Source: DATEEW01 sp035273665
GTDB taxonomy: Bacteria > Pseudomonadota > Gammaproteobacteria > Burkholderiales > SG8-39
NCBI GenBank assembly: GCA_035273665.1
Contig: DATEOW010000139.1
Location: forward strand, 1 to 7,972
DNA length: 7,972 nt
Reading direction: 5' to 3'
Shown: in pieces, positions 1 through 6,803 of the stretch
How positions within the stretch are numbered: the stretch's first letter is position 1
Layout of the letters: each line of letters begins with the position of its first letter
The notes under the pieces: generated by a model
What the model was told of the DNA's origin: nothing
The model's database searches: none
Seen by the model: the letters and a program-made list of their open reading frames with translations, nothing else
Position numbers and translations under genes: made by a program

Positions 1-2
1 CG

Positions 3-983
3 GGCGCTTCCAACACCGTTCTACTGATTCAGGAAACCGGGATCGCGGAAATCCTTGTGAACGCACAAAACGCCTGGGTGCTTTGCGATCACATCGAGGC
101 CCAGCGCCTTGTCGACGAAGCGCTGCCCTCTGGGTTCGAACTGCATGTCTCGCCCTGGATGGAGCCCGATCGACGAGAGACATTCGTTCGCGAGCATAGC
201 GAGAATAGGAAAGTCCTGAGCGATCGGGCGGCGGGTCAAAACGAGGCCGCTTTGCCTCCGGCGCTGGTGACCGAAAGATACGTGCTCAGTGAAACGGAGC
301 AACATCGTTTTCGGCGCATTGGCCGCCTGGCCGCCGAAGCGATGGGCGAAGTCCTGCAAGCGGCAAAACCGGAATGGACCGAGTATCAGCTTGCCGGCGC
401 AGGTGCCGAGGCCCTGTGGCAACGCGGCCTCCATCCCGCTCTAACGCTCGCCGCAGGCAGTCGACGCTTGCCGCTGTATCGGCATCCGACACCAACCGGG
501 GAAAAACTCGGTTCGACCGCAATGCTGGTGTTTTGCGCTCGGGGCGATGGTCTGATCGCCAACCTCACGCGCTTCGTCCGTTTTGAACAAGCGACGGCGC
601 AAGAGAACACCCGCCATCAGCAGATCCGTGACATAGAAGGTGCAGCCTTGGACAGATGCAAGAGCGGGATTGTGCTGGCCGAGGTTTATCAAACCTTGTC
701 TTCTGCATATCGCGCGCACGGATATCCGGACGCGCTCTTGCAACATCATCAAGGCGGGCTCGCCGGTTATCTCGCACGCGAGGCGTTGCTCATGCCGCAG
801 TCGCAAACTGCACTGCGAGCCGGCATGGCAATCGCGCTGAATCCTTCTTTACCCGGCGCGAAAATTGAAGACACCTTTATTTTGGAACCCTCTGGCGCGC
901 TCACGAATCTGACCTTGGATGACTCTTGGCCAAGCGAAACGGTGCGCGGACGCAAGCGGCCCTTGCCCATGGAGCGGTGGTGA
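3..983 (+). CDS. M24 (aminopeptidase P-like) fold protein, probably non-peptidase; 5'-truncated by the window edge
   Basis: The frame is open from the first bases. Residues before the GTG at 57 (ASNTVLLIQETGIAEILV) already fit the creatinase-like N-terminal domain of M24 proteins, so the true start lies outside the window and 326 residues are visible. The C-terminal half has the pita-bread fold landmarks: a LTR motif at 561-572, HHQGGLAGY from 744, and NPSLPGAKIEDT from 840. Active M24 metallopeptidases use two Asp, one His and two Glu as metal ligands. Here the position of the second Asp is Asn (561-563), the first Asp position is hydrophobic, and the first Glu is Asn (840-842). Only a His in HHQGG and the Glu of IED (867-869) remain. 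As I recall, a subfamily annotated as M24 metallopeptidase shares this pattern, so it is probably a family trait and not decay. A substrate-binding or other non-proteolytic role is an inference. It overlaps galK by 4 nt and is the first visible gene of the operon. Confidence 0.8.
   Translation, partial: GASNTVLLIQETGIAEILVNAQNAWVLCDHIEAQRLVDEALPSGFELHVSPWMEPDRRETFVREHSENRKVLSDRAAGQNEAALPPALVTERYVLSETEQHRFRRIGRLAAEAMGEVLQAAKPEWTEYQLAGAGAEALWQRGLHPALTLAAGSRRLPLYRHPTPTGEKLGSTAMLVFCARGDGLIANLTRFVRFEQATAQENTRHQQIRDIEGAALDRCKSGIVLAEVYQTLSSAYRAHGYPDALLQHHQGGLAGYLAREALLMPQSQTALRAGMAIALNPSLPGAKIEDTFILEPSGALTNLTLDDSWPSETVRGRKRPLPMERW
971..983 (+). promoter_or_regulatory. Ribosome binding site and GTGA stop/start overlap that sets the galK start
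   Basis: GGAG at 971-974 lies 5 nt before the GTG at 980-982, which overlaps the TGA stop of the M24 gene at 981-983. This spacing and the 4-nt overlap match the other two junctions of the operon. They favour GTG 980 over the upstream ATG at 926 as the galK start and point to translational coupling. Confidence 0.75.
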
Positions 984-2059
984 AACGATACGCGGACGTT
1001 TTCTCTTCCACGCCCGTCGCCGTGGCGGACGCGCCCGGTCGCGTCAACCTGCTCGGCGAGCATACGGACTACAACGATGGTTTTGTTTTGCCGACGGCGA
1101 TTCCGCAACGCACACAGATTACGGTAGGCCTCGCGGCGGGGGATAGTTTCACGGTCTATGCCTCGGACCTGGATGAAAGCGCAAGCTTCAGGCGGGGCTC
1201 GCCACCGACCAAACATTTCGCTAGTTATGTTTACGGCTGCGTAGATTTACTACTCAAGCAGGGCGTTCACATTCCCGCCCTCGACATCTATGTCCATTCC
1301 GACGTACCGATCGGTCTCGGGCTCTCCTCGAGCGCTGCGCTAGAGGTCGCCACGCTTCGCGTGTTGAACCAATGGCTCTCCATCGGCTTGGATGCCGTGA
1401 CCATCGCACGGCTCGCCCAACAGGCCGAAATTCAATACGCCAAGGTCAACTGCGGAATCATGGATCAAATGGCCTCGAGCCTGGCGGACGCGGAGCATAT
1501 GTTATTCATTGACACACGCAGCCTCGCTACGGCGCTTCTTCCTTTACCGCCCGATTGCGAAGTGGTGGTCATCGACTCCGGGATCGCACGCTCGCTCAGC
1601 GAGAGTAAATACAACGAGCGACGCAGCGAATGCGAAGCCGCTGCAAATATGCTTGGCGTGATTGCCTTGCGGGATATTCCCGATCCCGCGCTCGTCGAAA
1701 GCCTGCCTGAACCGCTCAACCGCCGCGCACGCCATGTCGTTAGCGAGAACGCACGAGTCTTGCTCGGCTTAAAGACATCGCAGACGGAAGGCTTTGGTCA
1801 GCTGATGAATGCCTCGCATGCCAGCTTGCGTGACGATTTCGAAGTGAGCATTCCCGCATTGGACCGGCTGGTCGAATTATTGCAAGGCCAAGAGGCGGTC
1901 TATGGCGCGCGATTGACCGGCGCAGGATTCGGCGGCGCTTGTGTTGCGCTCTGTGAACCGGGGCAAGCGCAACAGGTCGCCGAAACGGTATTGAATCGAT
2001 ACGACTCCTCGGAAGCAAGGGGGCGGTTATTAGTCCCCACAGCGAGGTTGTCGCAATGA
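980..2059 (+). CDS. galK: Galactokinase
   Basis: This cytoplasmic GHMP-family kinase phosphorylates alpha-D-galactose with ATP to galactose-1-phosphate, the first committed step of the Leloir pathway. With the GTG start it has 359 residues, slightly shorter than the roughly 380 of E. coli GalK. The galactokinase signature GRVNLLGEHTDYNDG lies at residues 20-34, including the substrate-contacting Arg21 and Asp30. The ATP-binding loop GLGLSSSAALE is at 112-122. CGIMDQMAS at 158-166 carries the probable catalytic base Asp162. The C-terminal GHMP motif LTGAGFGG is at 312-319. An in-frame ATG at 926 would add 18 residues with no family similarity and a 58-nt overlap, so I reject it. The gene is joined by 4-nt overlaps to the M24 gene upstream and galE downstream. 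No galT is present here, so the fate of galactose-1-phosphate depends on a gene elsewhere. Confidence 0.96.
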   Translation: MKRYADVFSSTPVAVADAPGRVNLLGEHTDYNDGFVLPTAIPQRTQITVGLAAGDSFTVYASDLDESASFRRGSPPTKHFASYVYGCVDLLLKQGVHIPALDIYVHSDVPIGLGLSSSAALEVATLRVLNQWLSIGLDAVTIARLAQQAEIQYAKVNCGIMDQMASSLADAEHMLFIDTRSLATALLPLPPDCEVVVIDSGIARSLSESKYNERRSECEAAANMLGVIALRDIPDPALVESLPEPLNRRARHVVSENARVLLGLKTSQTEGFGQLMNASHASLRDDFEVSIPALDRLVELLQGQEAVYGARLTGAGFGGACVALCEPGQAQQVAETVLNRYDSSEARGRLLVPTARLSQ

Positions 2060-3036
2060 AAGTACTTGTAGTCGGCGGCGCCGGATACATCGGTTCTCAA
2101 ATGGTGCTCATGCTTCATGAGCAAGGGCACCAGGTTGTTGTATTGGACGATCTGTCCGCCGGACATCGCGAAGCCGTCCTCGGCGGCGAGTTTGTCGAGG
2201 GTAGTATCGCCGACACGGCTTTGCTCGACCGGCTGTTCGTTGCGCACCGCTTCGACGGCGTCATGCATTTTGCGTCCTTCATCCAAGTGGGTGAATCCGT
2301 TATCGAGCCGTCGAAGTATTACCGCAACAATCTTAGTCACACGCTCAACCTGCTGGATGCGATGGTCCGGCATGGCGTCAAACGGTTCATCTTCTCGTCC
2401 ACCGCGGCGATTTTCGGCGAGCCACGCCAAATACCCATCGACGAAGTTCACCCGGCCGATCCCATCAATCCTTATGGCCGAACGAAGTGGATGGTTGAAC
2501 AAGCGCTCCGAGACTATGACTTGGCATATGGACTGAAGTCCGTTTGCTTGCGTTATTTCAATGCCGCCGGCGCGGACCCGAAGGGACGCATCGGCGAACT
2601 GCATCAACCGGAGACGCATCTGATCCCGCTCGTCCTCCAGGCAGCGGCGGGAAAGCGTCCGCATATTTCCGTCTTCGGCACCGATTACGATACGCCGGAC
2701 GGCACCTGCATCCGCGATTACATTCACGTTGTCGACTTATGCACCGCACATCTTTTGGCGTTGGACGCGCTGATGCAAGGCGCGCAAAGCGACGCGTTCA
2801 ATCTCGGCAATGGCGCCGGATTCTCGATTCGACAGGTCATCGACGCCGCGCGCCGTGTGACGGATAAATCCATTGCGGTGGTCGAGGGTCCGCGGCGTGC
2901 CGGCGATCCGGCTCGCCTCATCGCCGATCCGAAAAAAATAATCGCGGCGCTGGGATGGAAACCCAAGCATGCGGAACTTGAATCGATCATTCGCGATGCC
3001 TGGAATTTCCACCAGAAGAAGGGCGACGCATCGTGA
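2056..3036 (+). CDS. galE: UDP-glucose 4-epimerase
   Basis: This extended short-chain dehydrogenase/reductase uses tightly bound NAD+ to interconvert UDP-glucose and UDP-galactose in the cytoplasm. Its 326 residues are a typical length. The Rossmann nucleotide loop GGAGYIGS is at 7-14. FSSTAAIFGEP at 113-123 holds the catalytic Ser/Thr. The YxxxK pair is Tyr140/Lys144 in NPYGRTK. RYFNAAGADP at 166-175 and the RDYIHVVDL segment at 220-228 are classical GalE motifs. By rough alignment the position of E. coli Tyr299, which limits the sugar pocket, is Leu288 here. That suggests preference for non-acetylated sugars but does not prove it. The ATG overlaps the galK stop (ATGA), with GAGG at 2044-2047 as a plausible ribosome site. 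Its place between galK and a sugar-nucleotide reductase fusion implies supply of UDP-galactose or UDP-glucose to a common pathway. UDP-sugar epimerases for other substrates look similar, so substrate is inferred mainly from galK linkage. Confidence 0.94.
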   Translation: MKVLVVGGAGYIGSQMVLMLHEQGHQVVVLDDLSAGHREAVLGGEFVEGSIADTALLDRLFVAHRFDGVMHFASFIQVGESVIEPSKYYRNNLSHTLNLLDAMVRHGVKRFIFSSTAAIFGEPRQIPIDEVHPADPINPYGRTKWMVEQALRDYDLAYGLKSVCLRYFNAAGADPKGRIGELHQPETHLIPLVLQAAAGKRPHISVFGTDYDTPDGTCIRDYIHVVDLCTAHLLALDALMQGAQSDAFNLGNGAGFSIRQVIDAARRVTDKSIAVVEGPRRAGDPARLIADPKKIIAALGWKPKHAELESIIRDAWNFHQKKGDAS

Positions 3037-5195
3037 CCGATCGCCTGGAAATCTGGGGCGGCATCGAGTGCAGCGTCATCCGCGTCGGCAATGCATGGCG
3101 GGATGAAGTGGAAGAGACGGGGATTGCCTTGGAGGACGCGGATTTCGAAGCGATGCGCGATATCGGGCTTACTCACCTACGCTTTCCGATCCTTTGGGAA
3201 ACGGTGGCGCCTCAAGCCTTGCATGAATGCACGTGGGAATGGCACGACCGCCGGCTCACATGCATGCACGAAAAAGGACTGCGGCCGATCGCGGGTCTCG
3301 TGCATCACGGTAGTGGGCCCCGCTATACGGATCTGCTGGACCCGCACTTTCCCGGCTTGCTCGCCGCTTACGCGGAAAAAGTCGCGTCGCGCTATCCCTG
3401 GATCGATGCATACACGCCTGTCAATGAACCGCTCACCACCGCGCGCTTCAGCGGCCTCTATGGCGTGTGGTATCCACACCATCGCAGCATGCAAAGTTTT
3501 CTGCGCGCGCTTGTCAATCAATGCCGCGGGACGGTACTCGCCATGGCTGCGATCCGGCGCATCAATCCCGCTGCAAGGCTCGTGCAAACCGAAGATCTCG
3601 GGAAGATCTACAGCACGCCGAGGCTCGCATATCAAGCGGAATACGAGAATCAGCGGCGTTGGCTGTCATTCGACCTGCTGCAGGGACGGGTTCATCGCAA
3701 TCATCCGTGGTACGGCATATTTTTGCGACATGGCATTGCCGAAAGGGAGCTGCGCTTTTTCCTCGACCGCCCCTGCATACCCGATGTGATCGGGATCAAC
3801 CACTACCTCACCAGCGATCGTTATCTCGATGAGAATCTTCCTCACTACCCGGCATGCTTTCACGGCGGCAACGGCCGTCATGCGTATGCGGACGTCGAAG
3901 CGGTACGAATGCACCACTGCGAACACGACGTCGGCCCCGAAAGTCGTCTCTTGGAAGCGTGGGAACGTTATGGCAGACCTTTGGCGGTCACAGAGGTCCA
4001 TCACGGCTGTAGCCGTGACGAGCAGTTGCGCTGGCTCATGGAAGTATGGAAAGCCTGCCGGAACCTGAAGCGAAGGAACGTCGATGTGCGAGCCTTAACG
4101 CTTTGGTCGCTCTATGGGTCGGTAGATTGGAATACGCTGCTGACCGAAAAAAACGATCACTATGAAGCGGGGGCCTTCGATGCCCGGAGTGAGCCGCCGC
4201 GCCCTACGGTTTTGGCAAAGGCGGCTCGAGGTCTCGCCCGGGAAGGGCAGTTCGATCATCCCGCGCTGGACGCACCCGGCTGGTGGCGTCGAGAAGAGCG
4301 TTTTTATATTCCGCGACGCGCCGGTATGGCGCCGCATAGCGCTAAGCGCCCCCTCGTTATTACCGGAGCAACAGGGACGCTTGGACGAGCGTTCTCGCGC
4401 ATATGTACGCACCGGGGTTTGCAACATGTATTACTTTCTCGCCGCGAGCTCGATATCGCCGATGTCCCATCGGTGCAAGCTGCGCTTGAACGCTATCAAC
4501 CTTGGGCATTCATCAATGCCGCCGGCTTCGTGCGCGTTCCGGATGCAGAACGCGAAAAAGACCGCTGCTTTCGCGAGAACGTTGCAGGGCCAGCGATTCT
4601 CGCAGCCGAATGTGCAAAACGCGATCTGCCATTAGTGAGCTTTTCTTCGGACCTGGTGTTCGACGGCAGTCTGGGGCGAGCGTATTTAGAAAGCGACGAG
4701 CGGAATCCCCGTTGCGTCTATGGCGACAGCAAAGCAGAAGCTGAACGCATGATGCTTGCAACTTGGCCGCGCACGCTCCTCGTTCGCAGCAGTGCGTTCT
4801 TCGGTCCGTGGGACCGCTATAACTTCCTCTATAAAACAGTAGAAGATCTCTTGGCCGGCCGGATAGTCGAGGCACATGAAAATGTGATCGTCTCGCCGAC
4901 CTACGTTCCCGATCTTGTTCACGCCACACTCGACTTGCTCATCGACGGCGAACACGGCATCTGGCACCTCACGAATCAGGATGCCCTATCGTGGTATGAC
5001 TTGGCGCACCACGCCGCCACGCAGATGGAACTGGATGTGGACCGGGTAGACAGGCGGCTCCATCCATCGCCGTGCGTGACCGCGCTTAGAAGCGAACGGG
5101 GCCGCATTCTCCCTCCCTTGGAAAGCGCGCTGAAGCGCTTCTTTGCGGAACGCGAGGTCGAATGGGCCGTTGAAGCGAGAAGAAAGACGGCTTAG
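3033..5195 (+). CDS. Fusion protein: GH1-like glycosidase domain plus RmlD-like sugar-nucleotide reductase domain
   Basis: This 720-residue two-domain protein has no signal peptide or membrane segment, so it should act in the cytosol. Residues about 5-400 resemble family 1 glycoside hydrolases: LRFPILWETVAP (49-60), HHGSGP (91-96), and YTPVNEP (127-133) with probable acid/base Glu132. LAVTEVHHG (317-325) holds the probable nucleophile Glu321, and LTLWSLYGSVDWN follows at 355-367. Residues about 438-715 resemble dTDP-4-dehydrorhamnose reductase (extended SDR): nucleotide loop ITGATGTLG (443-451), INAAG (494-498), SSDLVFDG (538-545, RmlD-type STDYVFDG), the YGDSK catalytic Tyr563/Lys567, and SPTYVPDL (621-628). 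A linker of some 40 residues joins them. The GTG start overlaps the galE stop (GTGA), with AAGG at 3019-3022 upstream. The domain assignments are firm; the substrate is not known. A plausible role is tailoring a galactose-derived or deoxy sugar nucleotide or glycoconjugate. The SDR half could be a binding or epimerase module instead of a rhamnose reductase. Confidence 0.87.
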   Translation: MTDRLEIWGGIECSVIRVGNAWRDEVEETGIALEDADFEAMRDIGLTHLRFPILWETVAPQALHECTWEWHDRRLTCMHEKGLRPIAGLVHHGSGPRYTDLLDPHFPGLLAAYAEKVASRYPWIDAYTPVNEPLTTARFSGLYGVWYPHHRSMQSFLRALVNQCRGTVLAMAAIRRINPAARLVQTEDLGKIYSTPRLAYQAEYENQRRWLSFDLLQGRVHRNHPWYGIFLRHGIAERELRFFLDRPCIPDVIGINHYLTSDRYLDENLPHYPACFHGGNGRHAYADVEAVRMHHCEHDVGPESRLLEAWERYGRPLAVTEVHHGCSRDEQLRWLMEVWKACRNLKRRNVDVRALTLWSLYGSVDWNTLLTEKNDHYEAGAFDARSEPPRPTVLAKAARGLAREGQFDHPALDAPGWWRREERFYIPRRAGMAPHSAKRPLVITGATGTLGRAFSRICTHRGLQHVLLSRRELDIADVPSVQAALERYQPWAFINAAGFVRVPDAEREKDRCFRENVAGPAILAAECAKRDLPLVSFSSDLVFDGSLGRAYLESDERNPRCVYGDSKAEAERMMLATWPRTLLVRSSAFFGPWDRYNFLYKTVEDLLAGRIVEAHENVIVSPTYVPDLVHATLDLLIDGEHGIWHLTNQDALSWYDLAHHAATQMELDVDRVDRRLHPSPCVTALRSERGRILPPLESALKRFFAEREVEWAVEARRKTA

Positions 5196-5303
5196 ATCGC
5201 ACGACTCCTGAAGTCTTTCCCTCTCCTCAGCCTCGTCCGATCCGATAGCGCGACGCCGCAATCTACCCAAGTAGCCTCAAGTCGCGCAAATCCCTGGTAG
5301 AAC

Positions 5304-5324
5304 CTGCGCGCCGGCGCAGTTTTT
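5304..5324 (+). terminator. Rho-independent terminator of the gal operon
   Basis: A perfect 6-bp GC-rich stem (CTGCGC at 5304-5309 pairing with GCGCAG at 5314-5319) with a 4-nt loop is followed by five T residues at 5320-5324. It lies 108 nt after the stop of the fusion gene and only 58 nt before the next start. The rest of the 187-nt gap (5196-5303) shows no recognisable gene, RNA or strong repeat. The stem is short, so efficiency is uncertain. Confidence 0.65.
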
Positions 5325-5370
5325 CACGGACTCCCTGATTTTCCTACGTCACAATGCGGCGGCAGTTAAC

Positions 5371-5385
5371 GGGGAGAGAAGAATG
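5371..5385 (+). promoter_or_regulatory. Ribosome binding site of the prohibitin-family gene
   Basis: GGGGAG at 5371-5376 is 6 nt before the ATG at 5383, an optimal spacing that supports this start. Any promoter downstream of the terminator would have to fit in 5325-5370. I see no convincing -35/-10 pair there, so the promoter may be of a non-housekeeping type or may lie upstream of the hairpin. Confidence 0.7.
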
Positions 5386-6195
5386 AACGCGCAAAGTTTC
5401 GTTTTTAAAATAATCGGGGCGCTTGTTTTAGTTTTACTGCTTTGGCTCTGCGGGCCCTTTGCGGTGGTTCCCGCCGGCTATCGCGGCGTCTTGACGACTT
5501 TCGGCAAGGTGGATAGCTCGGTTTATCCAGAGGGCATTCATTTTCGCTGGCCAATCGCGCAAACCATGCACTTAATCGAAGTGCGAATTCAAAAAGGCGA
5601 AGGCGAAGGCGAGGCGGCTTCCAAAGACTTACAGGTGGTGCATACCAAGGTGGCGGTGAACTATCACTTGAAACCGGACCGTGTGGCGGAAATATTCCGT
5701 TCGGTTGGCGATCTGGCTGCGGTGGAAAACAGGTTGATTCTTCCGGCGGTGCAGGAGGCGGTCAAAGCTTCTACCGCTAAATATACCGCCGAGGAGTTAG
5801 TGACGAAGCGTCCTGAGGTCCGGGATGCCATCCGCACAGCCCTCATCGAACGGTTAGGCAAGCATGAAGTCGCGGTAGACGAATTTTCGATCGTCAACTT
5901 CCAGTTTTCGCGTTCTTTTAACGAAGCGATCGAGGCGAAGACCACTGCCGAACAATTGAAGTTGAAAGCCGAGCGCGACTTGCAGCGTATCAAAGTCGAA
6001 GCCGAGCAAAAGGTGGCCAGCGCCGACGCCGAAGCGCGCTCGCTCGCTTTGCAAAGACAGCAGGTCACTTCTGAGTTACTGAAGCTGCGCGAAATCGAAA
6101 ACCAACGTCGCGCCATCGAGAAGTGGGACGGCAAGTTGCCCACCTACTCCGCCGGCGATTCGATTCCCTTTATTCAAATGCCGACACCGCGATAA
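5383..6195 (+). CDS. Prohibitin/SPFH (Band 7) family membrane protein
   Basis: SPFH proteins form large oligomeric membrane scaffolds that influence membrane proteases such as FtsH and lipid-domain organisation. This 270-residue protein matches bacterial prohibitins in length and layout. An N-terminal membrane anchor at about 8-29 (run of I, L, V and W) has no obvious signal cleavage site. The Band 7 domain spans about 30-185, with VVPAGYRGVLTTFGKV (28-43), PEGIHFRWP (49-57) and SKDLQVVHTKVAVNYHL (80-96). A charged Ala/Glu/Lys-rich coiled coil runs through about 183-246. The tail KWDGKLPTYSAGDSIPFI (247-264) is typical of this subgroup. It is closer to prohibitin than to HflK/HflC, and no hfl partner or NfeD gene lies alongside. 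It appears monocistronic, with a terminator on each side. The exact cellular role cannot be read from the sequence. Confidence 0.92.
   Translation: MNAQSFVFKIIGALVLVLLLWLCGPFAVVPAGYRGVLTTFGKVDSSVYPEGIHFRWPIAQTMHLIEVRIQKGEGEGEAASKDLQVVHTKVAVNYHLKPDRVAEIFRSVGDLAAVENRLILPAVQEAVKASTAKYTAEELVTKRPEVRDAIRTALIERLGKHEVAVDEFSIVNFQFSRSFNEAIEAKTTAEQLKLKAERDLQRIKVEAEQKVASADAEARSLALQRQQVTSELLKLREIENQRRAIEKWDGKLPTYSAGDSIPFIQMPTPR
5596..5613 (+). repeat. Short in-frame hexanucleotide repeat in the prohibitin-family gene
   Basis: Three consecutive units (GGCGAA, GGCGAA, GGCGAG) encode Gly-Glu repeats at residues 72-77, in the segment just before the conserved SKDLQ motif. The unit is a multiple of three, so slippage would change the length of an exposed charged stretch without breaking the frame. 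With only three units it is probably chance. Confidence 0.5.
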
Positions 6196-6221
6196 AAAAA
6201 GGCCGCTCAAGCGGCCTTTTT
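6196..6221. terminator. Bidirectional Rho-independent terminator between convergent genes
   Basis: AAAAAGGCCGC at 6196-6206 pairs perfectly with GCGGCCTTTTT at 6211-6221 around a TCAA loop. The T-run on the + strand serves the prohibitin-family gene. On the - strand the A-tract from 6194, which overlaps the TAA stop, becomes a U-run that would terminate the PPOX-like gene. The 39-nt convergent gap holds little else. Confidence 0.92.
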
Positions 6222-6234
6222 AATTTCGAGCCTA

Positions 6235-6753
6235 TTAAATGCCGTGGCCGAAATTCACTTTGGTTCCGTAGCTCATCTCGGCTTTCTTGCCGGTGACCTG
6301 CGATTTGATGAAACCGGCCGCCAAGTCGAGGAAGCCGGTGTCTTCGTCCCAATAATGCGCGTGCTCGATATCGATTTTGAGTAAGGCGAGATCGGGATCG
6401 TCCAAGCCATCTGGAAACCAGGTCTCTAAGCCCTTGTTCCACAGTTCCTCCATTTTTTGGCGATCGAGCGAAATGGAGGCCGTACCTGCCAAGGACAGAT
6501 AGTGATTGTCCTTTGTGTTCACCATGCTTACTTGTACTTGCGGGTTCAGCTCGATCTCAAGCACTTTGGGCGACGAAAGTTTGGTAAAAAACCACAGGTT
6601 TCCATCGAAGCTTAGATTGCGAATACCCATTGGCCGGCTGCGCATCCAACCGCCATGGACAACGGTCGTCAGCATCGCGATGTGCATTTCGTCGACCAGC
6701 TCTTTGAGTCGTTCAAGCCCGGCGTCGCGGTCTACGAGATTGATATGTCCCAT
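6235..6753 (-). CDS. Pyridoxamine 5'-phosphate oxidase-like FMN-binding split-barrel protein (general stress protein type)
   Basis: The 172-residue protein has the small split beta-barrel fold of the PPOX-like/general stress protein 26 group. These proteins bind FMN or related flavins and are often stress-linked, with mostly unknown substrates. Seen motifs are HIAMLTTV (24-31) at the first strand, MRSRPMG (37-43) as the flavin-phosphate-type loop, LWFFTKLSSPKVLEI (53-67), and YLSLAGTASI (85-94). The C-terminal signature is WFPDGLDDPDLALLKIDI (112-129) followed by YWD (134-136). The start at 6753 is chosen because an AAGGAG site lies 6 nt upstream. The in-frame codon at 6804 would add 17 residues unlike the family. 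It lies 50 nt after the stop of the UdgX gene on the same strand and probably shares its transcript. It is unlikely to be the true vitamin B6 enzyme PdxH. Confidence 0.9.
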   Translation of the reverse strand: MGHINLVDRDAGLERLKELVDEMHIAMLTTVVHGGWMRSRPMGIRNLSFDGNLWFFTKLSSPKVLEIELNPQVQVSMVNTKDNHYLSLAGTASISLDRQKMEELWNKGLETWFPDGLDDPDLALLKIDIEHAHYWDEDTGFLDLAAGFIKSQVTGKKAEMSYGTKVNFGHGI

Positions 6754-6765
6754 GCTGCGCTCCTT
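6754..6765 (-). promoter_or_regulatory. Ribosome binding site that sets the start of the PPOX-like gene
   Basis: On the minus strand AAGGAG (6765 down to 6760) is 6 nt before the ATG whose first base is 6753. It is a near-perfect Shine-Dalgarno sequence and decides for this start over the in-frame codon at 6804. Confidence 0.8.
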
Positions 6766-6803
6766 CAAACGATGTCTAGAGGGGCTGCAAAATCCAGGCC
6801 GCA

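Noticed and set aside
926..979. ATG at 926 as the galK start
   Set aside because: It would overlap the M24 gene by 58 nt and add residues outside the conserved galactokinase start. GTG 980 has a GGAG site at good spacing and the same 4-nt overlap as the other junctions.
57..983. GTG at 57 as the start of the M24 gene
   Set aside because: The frame is open upstream to base 3 and encodes residues typical of the M24 N-terminal domain, so the gene begins outside the window.
767..1216. 149-codon minus-strand frame across the M24/galK junction
   Set aside because: It is a shadow of two real genes, rich in Arg and without a family motif.
1900..2727. 275-codon open frame on the minus strand opposite galK/galE
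   Set aside because: It lies entirely antisense to two clear enzymes and its translation shows no recognisable domain. Such long antisense frames are common in GC-rich coding DNA.
4162..4635. 157-codon plus-strand frame inside the fusion gene, near the domain boundary
   Set aside because: I considered a frameshift or a second start for the SDR domain, but the main frame stays open and carries continuous GH1 and SDR motifs, so this frame is a shadow.
5270..5292. CAAGT repeated twice in the intergenic region, considered as an operator
   Set aside because: Two 5-nt copies without symmetry are well within chance and do not sit next to a recognisable promoter.
5664..6143. 159-codon minus-strand frame opposite the prohibitin-family gene
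   Set aside because: Its Ser/Ala-rich composition is what the complement of a coiled-coil coding region gives. It has no domain and lies antisense to a clear gene.
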